Position numbers and translations under genes: made by a program
The notes under the pieces: model-generated
The model's input: the letters and a program-made list of their open reading frames with translations, nothing else
Told to the model about the DNA's origin: nothing
The model's database searches: none
Origin: Streptomyces glaucescens
GTDB lineage: Bacteria > Actinomycetota > Actinomycetes > Streptomycetales > Streptomycetaceae
DNA: 54,325 nt
Assembly: GCF_002154375.1 (NCBI RefSeq)
Contig: NZ_MUND01000058.1
Span: 1-54,325 of the forward strand
Reading direction: 5' to 3'
Shown here: positions 9,521 to 18,732 of the stretch, in pieces
How positions within the stretch are numbered: the first letter of the stretch is position 1
How the letters are laid out: each line of letters opens with the position of its first letter

Positions 9521-10896
9521 CCGTCGAGTCCGTGAAGCCCGCAGCCCCCGGAGGGGCCCAGGCGCCGGCGCTGCGCGAACCGCCCCTCGCCGGAGGCGCC
9601 GTACCGCTCCTCGGCCACGGTCTGAAGCTGGTCCGGGATCCGCTGGCGTTCATGTCCCGGCTCCGGGAGCACGGCGACGTCGTACGGCTGAGGCTCGGCC
9701 CCAAGACGGTGTACGCGGTCACCACCCCCGCGCTGACCGGAGCCCTCGCGCTGAGCCCCGACTTCAAGATCGACGGTCCGCTCTGGGAGTCCCTGGAAGG
9801 CCTGCTCGGCAAGGAGGGCGTGGCCACCGCCAACGGCCCTCGCCACCGTCGCCAGCGGCGCACCATCCAGCCCGCCTTCCGGCTGGACGCCATCCCCGCG
9901 TACGGGCCGATCATGGAGGAGGAGGCGCATGCGCTCACCACCCGCTGGCGGCCCGGCGAGATCGTCGACTGCACCTCGGAGTCGTTCCGGGTGGCCGTGC
10001 GGATCGCGGCCCGCTGCCTGCTGCGCGGCGAGTACATGGACGAGCGCGCCGAGCGGCTGTGCAACGCGCTCGCGGTCGTCTTCCAGGGCATGTACCGGCG
10101 GATGGTGGTCCCGCTCGGCCCGCTGTACCGGCTGCCGCTGCCGGCCAACCGTGAATTCAACCGGGCGTTGGCCGATTTGCATCTCCTCGTGGACGAGATC
10201 ATCGCCGAGCGCCGGGCGTCCGGTCAAAAGCCGGACGATTTGCTGACGGCATTGCTGGAGGCAAAGGACGAGAATGGTGAGCCCATCGGGGAGCAGGAGA
10301 TCCACGACCAAGTGGTCGCGATACTCACCCCCGGAAGCGAAACCGTGGCTTCCACGATCATGTGGCTGCTCCAGGTGCTCGCGGAACATCCGGAACACGC
10401 GGACAAGATCCGAGAAGAGGTTGAGTCCGTAACGGGTGGCCGCCCGGTGGCATTCGAGGACGTCCGCAAGCTCCGGCACACCAACAATGTCGTCGTCGAG
10501 GCGATGCGTTTGCGCCCGGCCGTCTGGATATTGACCCGGCGGGCGGTCACCGACACCTCGCTCGGTGACTATCGCATTCCCGCCGGGGCCGACATCGTGT
10601 ACAGCCCGTACGCGATCCAGCGCGATCCGCACTCATACCCGGAGCACCTCGACTTCGACCCGGACCGCTGGCTTCCGGAACGCGCCAAGGAGGTGCCGAA
10701 ATATGCCATGAGCCCCTTCAGTGTGGGTAATCGGAAGTGCCCGAGCGACCACTTCTCGATGGCTCAACTGACGCTCATCACGGCTGCGGTGGCGACGAAG
10801 TACCGCTTCGAGCAGGTGCCCGGATCCGACGACGCCACCCGCGTGGGCATCACGCTCCGTCCGCAGCGGCTGCTGCTGAGGCCCGTGCTCCGGTGA
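9517..10896 (+). CDS. cyp170A1: cytochrome P450 CYP170A-type, epi-isozizaene monooxygenase (albaflavenone synthase)
   Basis: A 459-residue P450. The heme loop is [13 protein letters not shown] with ligand C408. The K-helix ExxR is E328-R331 (EAMRLRP). The I-helix segment [10 protein letters not shown] carries the oxygen-activation Thr. CYP170A1 oxidises epi-isozizaene twice at the allylic C5 position, giving albaflavenols and then the antibiotic sesquiterpene ketone albaflavenone. The S. coelicolor enzyme also has a reported moonlighting farnesene synthase activity. The matching acidic stretch here reads [19 protein letters not shown], so that side activity cannot be assumed. No dedicated ferredoxin gene is adjacent. 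Confidence 0.94.
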   Translation: MTVESVKPAAPGGAQAPALREPPLAGGAVPLLGHGLKLVRDPLAFMSRLREHGDVVRLRLGPKTVYAVTTPALTGALALSPDFKIDGPLWESLEGLLGKEGVATANGPRHRRQRRTIQPAFRLDAIPAYGPIMEEEAHALTTRWRPGEIVDCTSESFRVAVRIAARCLLRGEYMDERAERLCNALAVVFQGMYRRMVVPLGPLYRLPLPANREFNRALADLHLLVDEIIAERRASGQKPDDLLTALLEAKDENGEPIGEQEIHDQVVAILTPGSETVASTIMWLLQVLAEHPEHADKIREEVESVTGGRPVAFEDVRKLRHTNNVVVEAMRLRPAVWILTRRAVTDTSLGDYRIPAGADIVYSPYAIQRDPHSYPEHLDFDPDRWLPERAKEVPKYAMSPFSVGNRKCPSDHFSMAQLTLITAAVATKYRFEQVPGSDDATRVGITLRPQRLLLRPVLR

Positions 10897-10903
10897 CGGA
10901 CCA

Positions 10904-10932
10904 GGGGCCGGGGCCGGCCCCGGGCCGGCCCC
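10904..10932. terminator. GC-rich bidirectional hairpin between convergent CYP170 and nrdB
   Basis: The 47-base gap between the two convergent stop codons consists almost entirely of alternating GGGGCC/GGCCCC blocks that can fold into a stable stem on either strand. A shared terminator is the natural reading. The exact pairing is ambiguous because several registers are possible. Confidence 0.6.
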
Positions 10933-10943
10933 GACCGCGGGAC

Positions 10944-11957
10944 TCAGAAGTCCTCGTCGAGGTCCACCGTGCCCTCGACCGCCACCTGGTACGCCGACGG
11001 GCGCCGCTCGAAGAAGTTGGTCAGCTCCTGGACACCCTGCAGCTCCATGAAGGAGAAGGGGTTCTCCGAGCCGTACACCGGGGCGAAGCCGAGGCGGGTG
11101 AGCCGCTGGTCGGCGACGCACTCCAGGTACTGCCGCATCGACTCGGTGTTCATACCCGGCAGGCCGTCCCCGCACAGGTCACGGGCGAACTGCAGCTCGG
11201 CCTCGACGGCCTCCCGCAGCATGTCCGTCACCTGCTGCCGCAGCTGTTCGTCGAAGAGGTCCGGCTCCTCCTTGCGGACGGTGTCGACCACGTCGAACGC
11301 GAAGCTCATGTGCATCGTCTCGTCGCGGAACACCCAGTTGGTGCCGGTGGCCAGACCGTGCAGCAGGCCGCGGCTGCGGAACCAGTAGACGTAGGCGAAG
11401 GCGCCGTAGAAGAACAGGCCCTCGATGCAGGCGGCGAAGCAGATCAGGTTGAGCAGGAAGCGGCGGCGGTCGGACTTGCTCTCCAGCCGGTCGAGCTTCT
11501 CCACCGAGTCCATCCACTTGAAGCAGAACTCCGCCTTCTCCCGGATGGACGGGATGTTCTCCACGGCCGCGAAGGCCGCCGCCCGGTCGTCCGGGTCGGG
11601 GAGGTAGGTGTCCAGCAGCGTCAGATAGAACTGGACGTGCACGGCCTCCTCGAACAGCTGGCGCGACAGGTACAGGCGCGCCTCGGGGGAGTTGATGTGC
11701 TTGTAGAGGGTCAGCACCAGGTTGTTCGCCACGATCGAGTCGCCCGTCGCGAAGAACGCGACCAGGCGGCCGATGAGGTGCTGCTCGGCGGGGGTCAGCT
11801 TGGCGAGGTCGGTGACGTCCGAGTGGAGGTCGACCTCCTCCACGGTCCAGGTGTTCTTGATGGCGTCCCGGTAGCGCTCGTAGAAGTCCGGGTAGCGCAT
11901 GGGGCGCAGGGTCAGTTCGAAACCCGGGTCGAGCAGGTTCTGGTTTCGGGTGGACAT
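10944..11957 (-). CDS. nrdB: class Ia ribonucleoside-diphosphate reductase beta subunit
   Basis: A 337-residue R2 subunit. The diiron/radical motif E104-x2-H107-x3-Y111 (EEAVHVQFY) retains the radical tyrosine, and the C-terminal ligand motif FRDETMH is present. It houses the Fe-O-Fe/tyrosyl radical needed by NrdA for oxygen-dependent dNDP synthesis. ATG 11957 overlaps the nrdA stop (TGATG), so expression follows the nrdA riboswitch. The protein ends VDLDEDF. In S. coelicolor I recall a third gene, nrdS (AraC-like), following nrdB. None fits here, because CYP170 ends 47 bases away. Confidence 0.95.
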   Translation of the reverse strand: MSTRNQNLLDPGFELTLRPMRYPDFYERYRDAIKNTWTVEEVDLHSDVTDLAKLTPAEQHLIGRLVAFFATGDSIVANNLVLTLYKHINSPEARLYLSRQLFEEAVHVQFYLTLLDTYLPDPDDRAAAFAAVENIPSIREKAEFCFKWMDSVEKLDRLESKSDRRRFLLNLICFAACIEGLFFYGAFAYVYWFRSRGLLHGLATGTNWVFRDETMHMSFAFDVVDTVRKEEPDLFDEQLRQQVTDMLREAVEAELQFARDLCGDGLPGMNTESMRQYLECVADQRLTRLGFAPVYGSENPFSFMELQGVQELTNFFERRPSAYQVAVEGTVDLDEDF

Positions 11958-14323
11958 CACTGGCAGGCCTCGCAGGACTCGGGGTTTTCCAGGGAGCAGG
12001 CGACCGCTTCGGGGTCGGGGCCGGCCTGCACGGGGACGGTGGCCTGCGCCTGGGCGGCGCGGGCGATGCGCGTCGCGGGGCGCGAGCGCAGGTAGTACGT
12101 CGTCTTCAGCCCGGACTTCCAGGCGTACGCGTACATCGAGGAGAGCTTGCCGATGGTCGGCGTCTCCAGGAAGAGGTTCAGGGACTGCGCCTGGTCCAGG
12201 AACGGGGTGCGGGCCGCGGCCATGTCGATCAGGCCGCGCTGCGGGATCTCCCACGCCGTGCGGTACAGCCGCCGCACCTCCTCGGGGATCCACGCGAAGT
12301 CCTGCACCGAGCCGTTCGAGTCGCGCAGCGCCTCACGGGTGCGGGCGTCCCAGACGCCGAGCCGCTTCAGATCCGCGACCAGGTAGGAGTTGACCTGGAG
12401 GAACTCGCCGGACAGCGTCTCGCGCTTGAACAGGTTGGACACCTGCGGCTCGATGCACTCGTACGCGCCCGCGATGGAGGCGATGGTCGCGGTGGGCGCG
12501 ATGGCCAGGAGGAGCGAGTTGCGCAGGCCGACCGACGCGATCCGCTCGCGCAGCGCCGCCCAGCGCTCCGGCCAGGTCAGCTCCACGTCGTAGTGGTCGG
12601 GGTGCAGCACACCACGGGCGGTGCGGGTCTTCTCCCAGGCGGGCAGCGGGCCGTTGCGCTCCGCCAGGTCGGCGGAGGCCTCGTACGCGGCGAGCATGAT
12701 CCGCTCGGCGATCCGCGTCGACAGGGCCTTGGCCTCCGGCGAGTCGAAGGGCAGCCGCAGCTTGAAGAAGACGTCCTGCAGACCCATCGCACCGAGGCCG
12801 ACGGGGCGCCACTTGGCGTTGGAGCGGCCCGCCTGCTCGGTCGGGTAGAAGTTGATGTCGACGACGCGGTCCAGGAAGGTGACGGCCGTGCGGACGGTCT
12901 CGTCCAGGCGCTCCCAGTCGAGGTCGCCGGTCGCCGGGTCGGCGAAGGCACCCAGGTTCACCGAGCCCAGGTTGCACACCGCGGTCTCGCCGTCGTCGGT
13001 GACCTCCAGGATCTCGGTGCAGAGGTTGGAGGAGTGGATGACGTGGCCCGGCTCGGCGGTCTGGTTGGCCGTGCGGTTCGCGGCGTCCTTGAAGGTCATC
13101 CAGCCGTTGCCGGTCTGCGCGAGGGTGCGCATCATCCGGCCGTACAGATCGCGGGCGGGGATGGTCTTCCGGGCGAGACCCGCCGCCTCGGCCTCGCGGT
13201 AGGCCGCGTCGAACTCCTCGCCCCACAGGTCGACCAGCTGCGGCACGTCGGCGGGGGAGAAGAGCGACCACTGCTCGTCGGCGTTCACCCGGCGCATGAA
13301 CTCGTCCGGCACCCAGTGCGCGAGGTTGAGGTTGTGGGTGCGGCGGGCGTCCTCGCCGGTGTTGTCGCGCAGCTCCAGGAACTCCTCGATGTCGGAGTGC
13401 CAGGTCTCCAGGTAGACCGCTGCGGCGCCCTTGCGCCGGCCGCCCTGGTTCACCGCGGCGACCGAGGCGTCGAGGGTCTTCAGGAACGGGACGATGCCGT
13501 TGGAGTGGCCGTTGGTGCCGCGGATCAGGGAGCCGCGCGAGCGGATGCGGCTGTAGGACAGGCCGATGCCGCCGGCGTGCTTCGACAGGCGGGCGACCTG
13601 GTGGTAGCGGTCGTAGATGGAGTCCAGCTCGTCCTTGGGGGAGTCCAGGAGATAGCAGGACGACATCTGGGGGTGCCGGGTGCCGGAGTTGAAGAGGGTG
13701 GGGGAGGAGGGCAGGTAGTCGAGGCGGCTCATGAGCCCGTAGAGCGCCGCGACCTCCGTCAGCGCGTGGGTGGTGTCGTCCTCGGCGAGACCGGCGGCGA
13801 CCCGCAGCAGGAAGTGCTGGGGGGTCTCGATCACCTTCCGGGTGAGGGGGTGGCGCAGCAGGTAGCGGCTGTGCAGGGTGCGCAGGCCGAAGTAGCCGAA
13901 GCGGTCGTCGGCGGCGCGGTCGACGAGGGCGTCCAGGCGCTCGGCGTGCAGCCGGACGAACGCGGCGGTACGGTCCGCGATCAGGCCCTCGCGGTGGCCG
14001 ACGGCGACGGACTCGGTGAAGGAGGTGACCCCCTGTGAGGCGGCCTCGGCGGCGATGCCGATCGCCAGCAGCCGGGCGGCCAGCTTGCTGTAGGCGGGGT
14101 CCTCGGAGATGAGGCCGGCGGCGGCCTCCGTGGCCAGTTCCCGCAGCTCCGCCTCGTCCGCGTGCGCGGACCGGCCGCGCAGCGCGGCGGCGGCGACCCG
14201 GCCGGGGTCGGCGTAGGGGAGGTCGGCGGTCAGCTCGGTCAGGGTCCGCAGCAGTGCGGCGCCGGGACCGTCGTCGTGGGACGGGACCGCTGCTGAGGCC
14301 GGATCGGCGGGCGCGATGGTCAC
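11957..14323 (-). CDS. nrdA: class Ia ribonucleoside-diphosphate reductase alpha subunit
   Basis: A 788-residue catalytic R1 subunit reducing ribonucleoside diphosphates. Seen are NSGTRHPQMSSCYLLD (active-site Cys), NLCTEI, the PTATIASIAG block and the C-terminal shuttle ESCEACQ (CxxC). The usual start of an ATP-cone (KRDG-type motif) is not seen; the protein begins with a divergent helical segment, so activity-site allostery may be altered. GTG 14323 is preferred over the TTG eight codons upstream because GAGGGAG precedes it by 8 bases. A cobalamin riboswitch lies upstream. It probably lowers expression when B12 allows a class II enzyme encoded elsewhere to work. Confidence 0.95.
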   Translation of the reverse strand: MTIAPADPASAAVPSHDDGPGAALLRTLTELTADLPYADPGRVAAAALRGRSAHADEAELRELATEAAAGLISEDPAYSKLAARLLAIGIAAEAASQGVTSFTESVAVGHREGLIADRTAAFVRLHAERLDALVDRAADDRFGYFGLRTLHSRYLLRHPLTRKVIETPQHFLLRVAAGLAEDDTTHALTEVAALYGLMSRLDYLPSSPTLFNSGTRHPQMSSCYLLDSPKDELDSIYDRYHQVARLSKHAGGIGLSYSRIRSRGSLIRGTNGHSNGIVPFLKTLDASVAAVNQGGRRKGAAAVYLETWHSDIEEFLELRDNTGEDARRTHNLNLAHWVPDEFMRRVNADEQWSLFSPADVPQLVDLWGEEFDAAYREAEAAGLARKTIPARDLYGRMMRTLAQTGNGWMTFKDAANRTANQTAEPGHVIHSSNLCTEILEVTDDGETAVCNLGSVNLGAFADPATGDLDWERLDETVRTAVTFLDRVVDINFYPTEQAGRSNAKWRPVGLGAMGLQDVFFKLRLPFDSPEAKALSTRIAERIMLAAYEASADLAERNGPLPAWEKTRTARGVLHPDHYDVELTWPERWAALRERIASVGLRNSLLLAIAPTATIASIAGAYECIEPQVSNLFKRETLSGEFLQVNSYLVADLKRLGVWDARTREALRDSNGSVQDFAWIPEEVRRLYRTAWEIPQRGLIDMAAARTPFLDQAQSLNLFLETPTIGKLSSMYAYAWKSGLKTTYYLRSRPATRIARAAQAQATVPVQAGPDPEAVACSLENPESCEACQ

Positions 14324-14439
14324 GTGGGGCTCTCCCTCGCTCGGCAAGGGGCCTCACCGAGGGCAGGGGGCAGCTCACGAGCGCGCGCGGCGTCGCGTCC
14401 ACCGGCCCATTCCGCGAGGCCCGGACGTCAGGCACACCG

Positions 14440-14600
14440 GCCGGACGGCCGGGTGCACTGTCGGCAGGTCCTCGGACTGAACAGGCGTGCGGATGCACGC
14501 AAGTACACCGTTGCGGGACAGTTCCGGATTCGCACCGGATTCCCCTGCGGCGACAGCGAGCATGAGCATACATCTTGTGCCGGGCTGCCGTGCCACCCCC
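14440..14600 (-). promoter_or_regulatory. cobalamin (AdoCbl) riboswitch upstream of nrdAB
   Basis: On the minus strand, reading toward nrdA, the conserved core is present: GGGGAATCCGGTGCGAATCC followed by GGAACTGTCCCGCAACGGT, then the B12 box AGTCCGAGGACCTGCC near 14464-14479 and GACAGTG. This is the standard order of cobalamin riboswitch elements. It lies about 120-280 bases before the nrdA GTG. The remaining leader (14324-14440) must contain the expression platform, with no U-rich terminator seen, so translational control is likely. From memory, S. coelicolor nrdABS is controlled by such a riboswitch. Outer boundaries are approximate. Confidence 0.92.
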
Positions 14601-14621
14601 AGATGTTGTGTCGGGGCGGCT

Positions 14622-15128
14622 TCAGAGCGTCAACTCATAGGTGACGAGCGTGATGTCGTCCAGCTCCGGGAGCGGGTTCCAGTCCCGCTCGGGAGTGCGG
14701 ACGAAGCCGAGACGTTCGTAGAGGCGATGGGCGGCGTGCATGGTGCGCTGGCTCGACAGCACGACACGGACACAGCCCTCCGTGGCCCGCGCCCGGTCCA
14801 CACAGGCGCGGACGAGGGCCTCCCCGGCGCCCCGGCCACGGGCCGCACGGTCCACGGCGAGCATGCGGATCTCGGCTTCGCCGGGCCCGGCTATGTCGGC
14901 CATGGGGCCGCCGGAGGGCACGAAGGTCACGCCGCCGATGACGCGGTCGTGCTCCACGGCGACCAGCACCTCGGCGGCGGCCGCGCGCTTGGCGACGTCC
15001 CTCAGCTCGCCCAGGTACGCGTCGCTCTCGCCGAAGTCGAGGAGGCCGTCTTGGAGGTAGGCCTGCGCGGTGATCTCGGCGACGGTGTCGTGGTCGGCGG
15101 GGGTGGCGGGGCGGATGAGGAGGTCCAT
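14622..15128 (-). CDS. GNAT-family N-acetyltransferase
   Basis: A 168-residue single GNAT domain. The acetyl-CoA pyrophosphate loop is VDRAARGRGAGEALVRAC (about 94-111) after IRMLAV, and RLYERLGFVRT is near residue 141. ATG 15128 (MDLLIRPATP) is the family-typical beginning. Codons further upstream in frame look untranslated. No Shine-Dalgarno is visible. CACACT followed by 7 bases and ATG would suit a leaderless transcript. It is transcribed away from the nrd riboswitch region. The substrate is unknown. Confidence 0.85.
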   Translation of the reverse strand: MDLLIRPATPADHDTVAEITAQAYLQDGLLDFGESDAYLGELRDVAKRAAAAEVLVAVEHDRVIGGVTFVPSGGPMADIAGPGEAEIRMLAVDRAARGRGAGEALVRACVDRARATEGCVRVVLSSQRTMHAAHRLYERLGFVRTPERDWNPLPELDDITLVTYELTL

Positions 15129-15206
15129 GGAGCCGAGTGTGCCGGACCGGCGCGAGAGGAGGCCCGAGTTTTCCACACGGCCGGTACGACAAGACGAAAA
15201 ACCTGG

Positions 15207-15258
15207 TCGCTCCTGGGAGTTTGCTCGCTCCTGGGGGTCTGCTCGCTCCTGGGGTCAG
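15207..15258. repeat. three near-identical 18-bp tandem repeats
   Basis: Units at 15207-15224 and 15225-15242 and a partial unit from 15243, each of the form TCGCTCCTGGGNGTYTGC. The array occupies the gap between the GNAT gene start and the stop codon of the mctP/99-codon frame, and the third copy runs into that stop codon. A replication-slippage minisatellite is the simplest origin. Confidence 0.8.
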
Positions 15259-15554
15259 CCGGAGGAAGGCGGGCAGAAGCCGCCTTGTGCGGTCATGAGC
15301 GGCTGATAGCCGAAGTTCGCCGCCTGTTGGTTGAACCGGTCCGCCATCTGCCGGGCGGTGAGGAGCGCCAGCTCCGGGCTGGGCGCGTTCAGCACGATCG
15401 AGAACGCCGCGCGGCCGCCGTACAGGAAGCAGACCGGCCAGGGCAGGACCTGCACGGTCGAGTCCTGGGACAGGATCGATAGCTGTTGACCGTCGAACGA
15501 GATGTCCGGATCCGCCGCGACGACGTCGTCGACGGTGGGAAGGGCGTCACCCAC
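15255..15554 (-). CDS. possible separate 99-residue protein of unknown function at the end of the mctP frame
   Basis: GTG 15554 has GAGGAGGAG five bases upstream, one of the strongest ribosome binding sites in the window, although it is in frame with mctP. The encoded sequence begins MGDALPTVDDVVAADP and ends TAQGGFCPPSSG. It has no membrane helix, unlike the transporter before it. A central segment (PWPVCFLYGGRAAFSIVLN) is hydrophobic and beta-rich by eye. I do not recognise a family. It is either a small gene whose border with mctP was lost by an upstream indel, or a C-terminal cytoplasmic domain of the transporter. Confidence 0.5.
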   Translation of the reverse strand: MGDALPTVDDVVAADPDISFDGQQLSILSQDSTVQVLPWPVCFLYGGRAAFSIVLNAPSPELALLTARQMADRFNQQAANFGYQPLMTAQGGFCPPSSG

Positions 15555-17219
15555 TGTTCTCCTCCTCACGGCACGCGAGGACAGTCGGGTTCCTCCCTTC
15601 CAGCGTTTCGCGTCCGGCGGCAGCTCCACCTGGACGCCCGGGTCGCCCGCGTCCGCCGTGTAGTCCTCCGGCCTGGTCTCGTCGACGCCCTCGGGCGCCT
15701 TGACCGCCTTGAGGACGAAGGTGAGGACCACGGTGACGACCACGTTGAGCACGAACGCCGTCAGACCGATGTAGCCGATCTCCCCGATGCCCGGGATCTC
15801 CTTCGACGAGCCGCCGAAGTGCTTCTGCGTCGGCGAGGCCACCCCGTACGCGGCGACCGTGCCGTAGACCATGCCGACCGCCCAGCCCGCGAGCAGCGCC
15901 CAGCGGTGGAACCAGCGGGTGAACAGGCCGCCGACGAGCGCCGGGAAGGTCTGCAGGATCCAGATGCCGCCCAGCAGCTGGAAGTTGATGGCGACGGTCT
16001 TGTCCATGGTCAGGACGAAGGCCAGCGCGCCGACCTTCACCAGCAGCGACACCAGCTTGGAGACCTTGGTCTCCTGCTCGGGCGTGGCGTCCTTGCGGAT
16101 GAAGTCCTTGTAGATGTTGCGGGTGAAGAGGTTGGCCGCCGCGATGGACATGATGGCCGCCGGCACCAGCGCGCCGATGCCGATCGCCGCGAACGCGACG
16201 CCCGCGAACCAGTCCGGGAACATGGTCTCGAACAGCTGCGGGATGGCCAGCTGGCCGTTCTGCACCTTGATGCCGGCCGCGATCGCCATGAAGCCCAGCA
16301 GGGCCAGCAGGCCGAGCATCAGGGAGTACAGCGGCAGGATCGTGGTGTTGCGGCGGATCACCTCGCGGCTCTTGGAGGAGAGCGTGGCGGTGATCGAGTG
16401 CGGGTACATGAACAGCGCCAGCGCGGAGCCCAACGCCAGCGTGGCGTAGGTCCACTGGCCGGCCTCGGCCGGGACCAGCGCCCCGCGCGGCGCGCCGGTC
16501 GCCGGGTTGGTCTCGCCGAACGCCTCGCCCGCCTTGGCGAAGATCTCGTCGAACCCGCCGAGCTTGATGGGGATGTAGATGATCGCCACGGCGATGACGA
16601 TGTAGATCAGGGTGTCCTTCACGAACGCGATGAGCGCCGGGGCCCGCAGGCCCGAGGAGTAGGTGTACGCGGCCAGCACACCGAAGGCGATGAGCAGCGG
16701 CAGGTCCTTGATGAACCAGTTGGTGTCCTCGCCGCCGCCGACGCCCATCACGTCCAGCACGGCCTGGATGCCGACGAGCTGGAGCGCGATGTACGGCATG
16801 GTGGCGAGGATGCCGGTGAGCGCCACCGCCAGCGACAGCCCCTTGGAGCCGAACCGGCCGCGCACGAAGTCCGAGGTGGTCACATAGCCGTGTTTGTGCG
16901 AGACCGACCACAGGCGCGGCAGGAACGTGAAGATGAGCGGGTAGACCAGGATGGTGTACGGCACGGCGAAGAAGCCGGCCGCGCCCGCCGCGTAGATGGC
17001 CGCCGGCACGGCGACGAAGGTGTAGGCCGTGTAGAGGTCGCCGCCGAGCAGGAACCAGGTGATCCAGGTGCCGAACGACCTGCCGCCCAGACCCCATTCG
17101 TCGAGGCTTTGCTCGTTCTCGGCCCTGCGCCAGCGCGCGGCCAGGAAGCCCATGACCGTGACGGCCAGGAAGAAGAAGATGAAGACGGCGAGTGCGACGC
17201 CGTTCACGCCGTCCTTCAT
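15255..17219 (-). CDS. mctP: MctP-like monocarboxylate/sodium-solute symporter, frame running on into an unrelated C-terminal stretch
   Basis: From ATG 17219 the frame encodes 654 residues. Residues about 1-530 are a sodium:solute symporter-type transporter with about 13 hydrophobic helices (WGLGGRSFGTWITWFLLGG, then SGLRAPALIAFVKD). The acidic end TADAGDPGVQVELPP normally lies close to the C-terminus of streptomycete MctP. Here translation continues through a basic linker (KRWKGGTRLSSRAVRRRT) into about 99 residues of unknown type. Inside the frame, minus-strand GAGGAGGAG precedes GTG 15554, and a TGA lies just before it in the +1 frame. Either a real fusion or a lost mctP stop is possible. 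ATG overlaps the DUF3311 stop (TGATG). Confidence 0.82.
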   Translation of the reverse strand: MKDGVNGVALAVFIFFFLAVTVMGFLAARWRRAENEQSLDEWGLGGRSFGTWITWFLLGGDLYTAYTFVAVPAAIYAAGAAGFFAVPYTILVYPLIFTFLPRLWSVSHKHGYVTTSDFVRGRFGSKGLSLAVALTGILATMPYIALQLVGIQAVLDVMGVGGGEDTNWFIKDLPLLIAFGVLAAYTYSSGLRAPALIAFVKDTLIYIVIAVAIIYIPIKLGGFDEIFAKAGEAFGETNPATGAPRGALVPAEAGQWTYATLALGSALALFMYPHSITATLSSKSREVIRRNTTILPLYSLMLGLLALLGFMAIAAGIKVQNGQLAIPQLFETMFPDWFAGVAFAAIGIGALVPAAIMSIAAANLFTRNIYKDFIRKDATPEQETKVSKLVSLLVKVGALAFVLTMDKTVAINFQLLGGIWILQTFPALVGGLFTRWFHRWALLAGWAVGMVYGTVAAYGVASPTQKHFGGSSKEIPGIGEIGYIGLTAFVLNVVVTVVLTFVLKAVKAPEGVDETRPEDYTADAGDPGVQVELPPDAKRWKGGTRLSSRAVRRRTVGDALPTVDDVVAADPDISFDGQQLSILSQDSTVQVLPWPVCFLYGGRAAFSIVLNAPSPELALLTARQMADRFNQQAANFGYQPLMTAQGGFCPPSSG

Positions 17220-17473
17220 CACCGCTCACCGCCCCGGCGGGCGCGCTGGTCACGCTGCCACAGCTTGAACGCGATCATGGTCAGCACGGTGGAGATGAGC
17301 ACCCACGCCATCTGGTACCAGTAGAAGAACGGGATGCCGATGAACGTGGGGTCGGTCTTGGCGTACGAACCGACCCAGAGCATCGCCACGAACGGCGCTA
17401 TGAGGCAGAGGGCGATGACGACGCGCACCGGCGTCACCACCGCTCCTCTGCCGACTTCTGGGGCTTGTGACAT
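17219..17473 (-). CDS. DUF3311 small membrane protein, accessory to the MctP-like transporter
   Basis: An 84-residue protein from ATG 17473 (MSQAPEVGRG; GGAG upstream) with two hydrophobic helices: VRVVIALCLIAPFVAMLWVG and IPFFYWYQMAWVLISTVLT. A basic tail follows. DUF3311 proteins regularly precede Na+/solute symporters in actinobacteria, as small partner subunits or chaperones. Its stop overlaps the transporter start, so the two are co-translated. Confidence 0.88.
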   Translation of the reverse strand: MSQAPEVGRGAVVTPVRVVIALCLIAPFVAMLWVGSYAKTDPTFIGIPFFYWYQMAWVLISTVLTMIAFKLWQRDQRARRGGER

Positions 17474-17625
17474 CGGCGGCTCCGTCCCCTCACTGATCAC
17501 CTGCAATGTGCGGGAAATCTAGGTCAGGGAATGGCGCAGACGGAACCCCTCGTCCGCATATCGGTCGCAGCACGGTCGCCGAGACCAGCGGAAACCTTGA
17601 CAAGGGGCCCTTTCCCGCCGGCCGG

Positions 17626-18540
<915 letters not shown>

Positions 18541-18609
18541 TTAAAGGTTCCTGCATATGTAGGTCCCATAACGGCTGGTCGGGCCGTACTTCAGACCCTT
18601 GACACACCT

Positions 18610-18625
18610 TTTGGTCTGGGCCAAG
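18610..18625. promoter_or_regulatory. dre-like site in the dasA promoter region
   Basis: TTTGGTCTGGGCCAAG is an imperfect palindrome with the TGGTCT half-site and a partial right half (GGCCAA). It is centred about 25 bases before the stronger site at 18635. Paired dre sites before dasA are known from S. coelicolor. Confidence 0.6.
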
Positions 18626-18634
18626 CTCCCCGGT

Positions 18635-18650
18635 ACTGGTCTACACCATT
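18635..18650. promoter_or_regulatory. dre operator before dasA
   Basis: ACTGGTCTACACCATT matches dre with a one-base change from the perfect centre. It lies about 85 bases upstream of the dasA start codon, where it can block the dasABC promoter. A further TTGGTCCAGG half-site directly follows. Confidence 0.88.
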
Positions 18651-18732
18651 GGTCCAGGTCCCGGCCCCATGGGCGGTACGTCGGTTCACCGCGGGGAGCA
18701 GGGGGGTTTGTGGCATCCCTGAGGAGGGTGGC

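Noticed and set aside
12333-14573. 746-codon minus-strand frame overlapping nrdA in another frame
   Set aside because: Arg/Pro/Gly-rich out-of-frame translation of nrdA with no domain. It would also run through the riboswitch.
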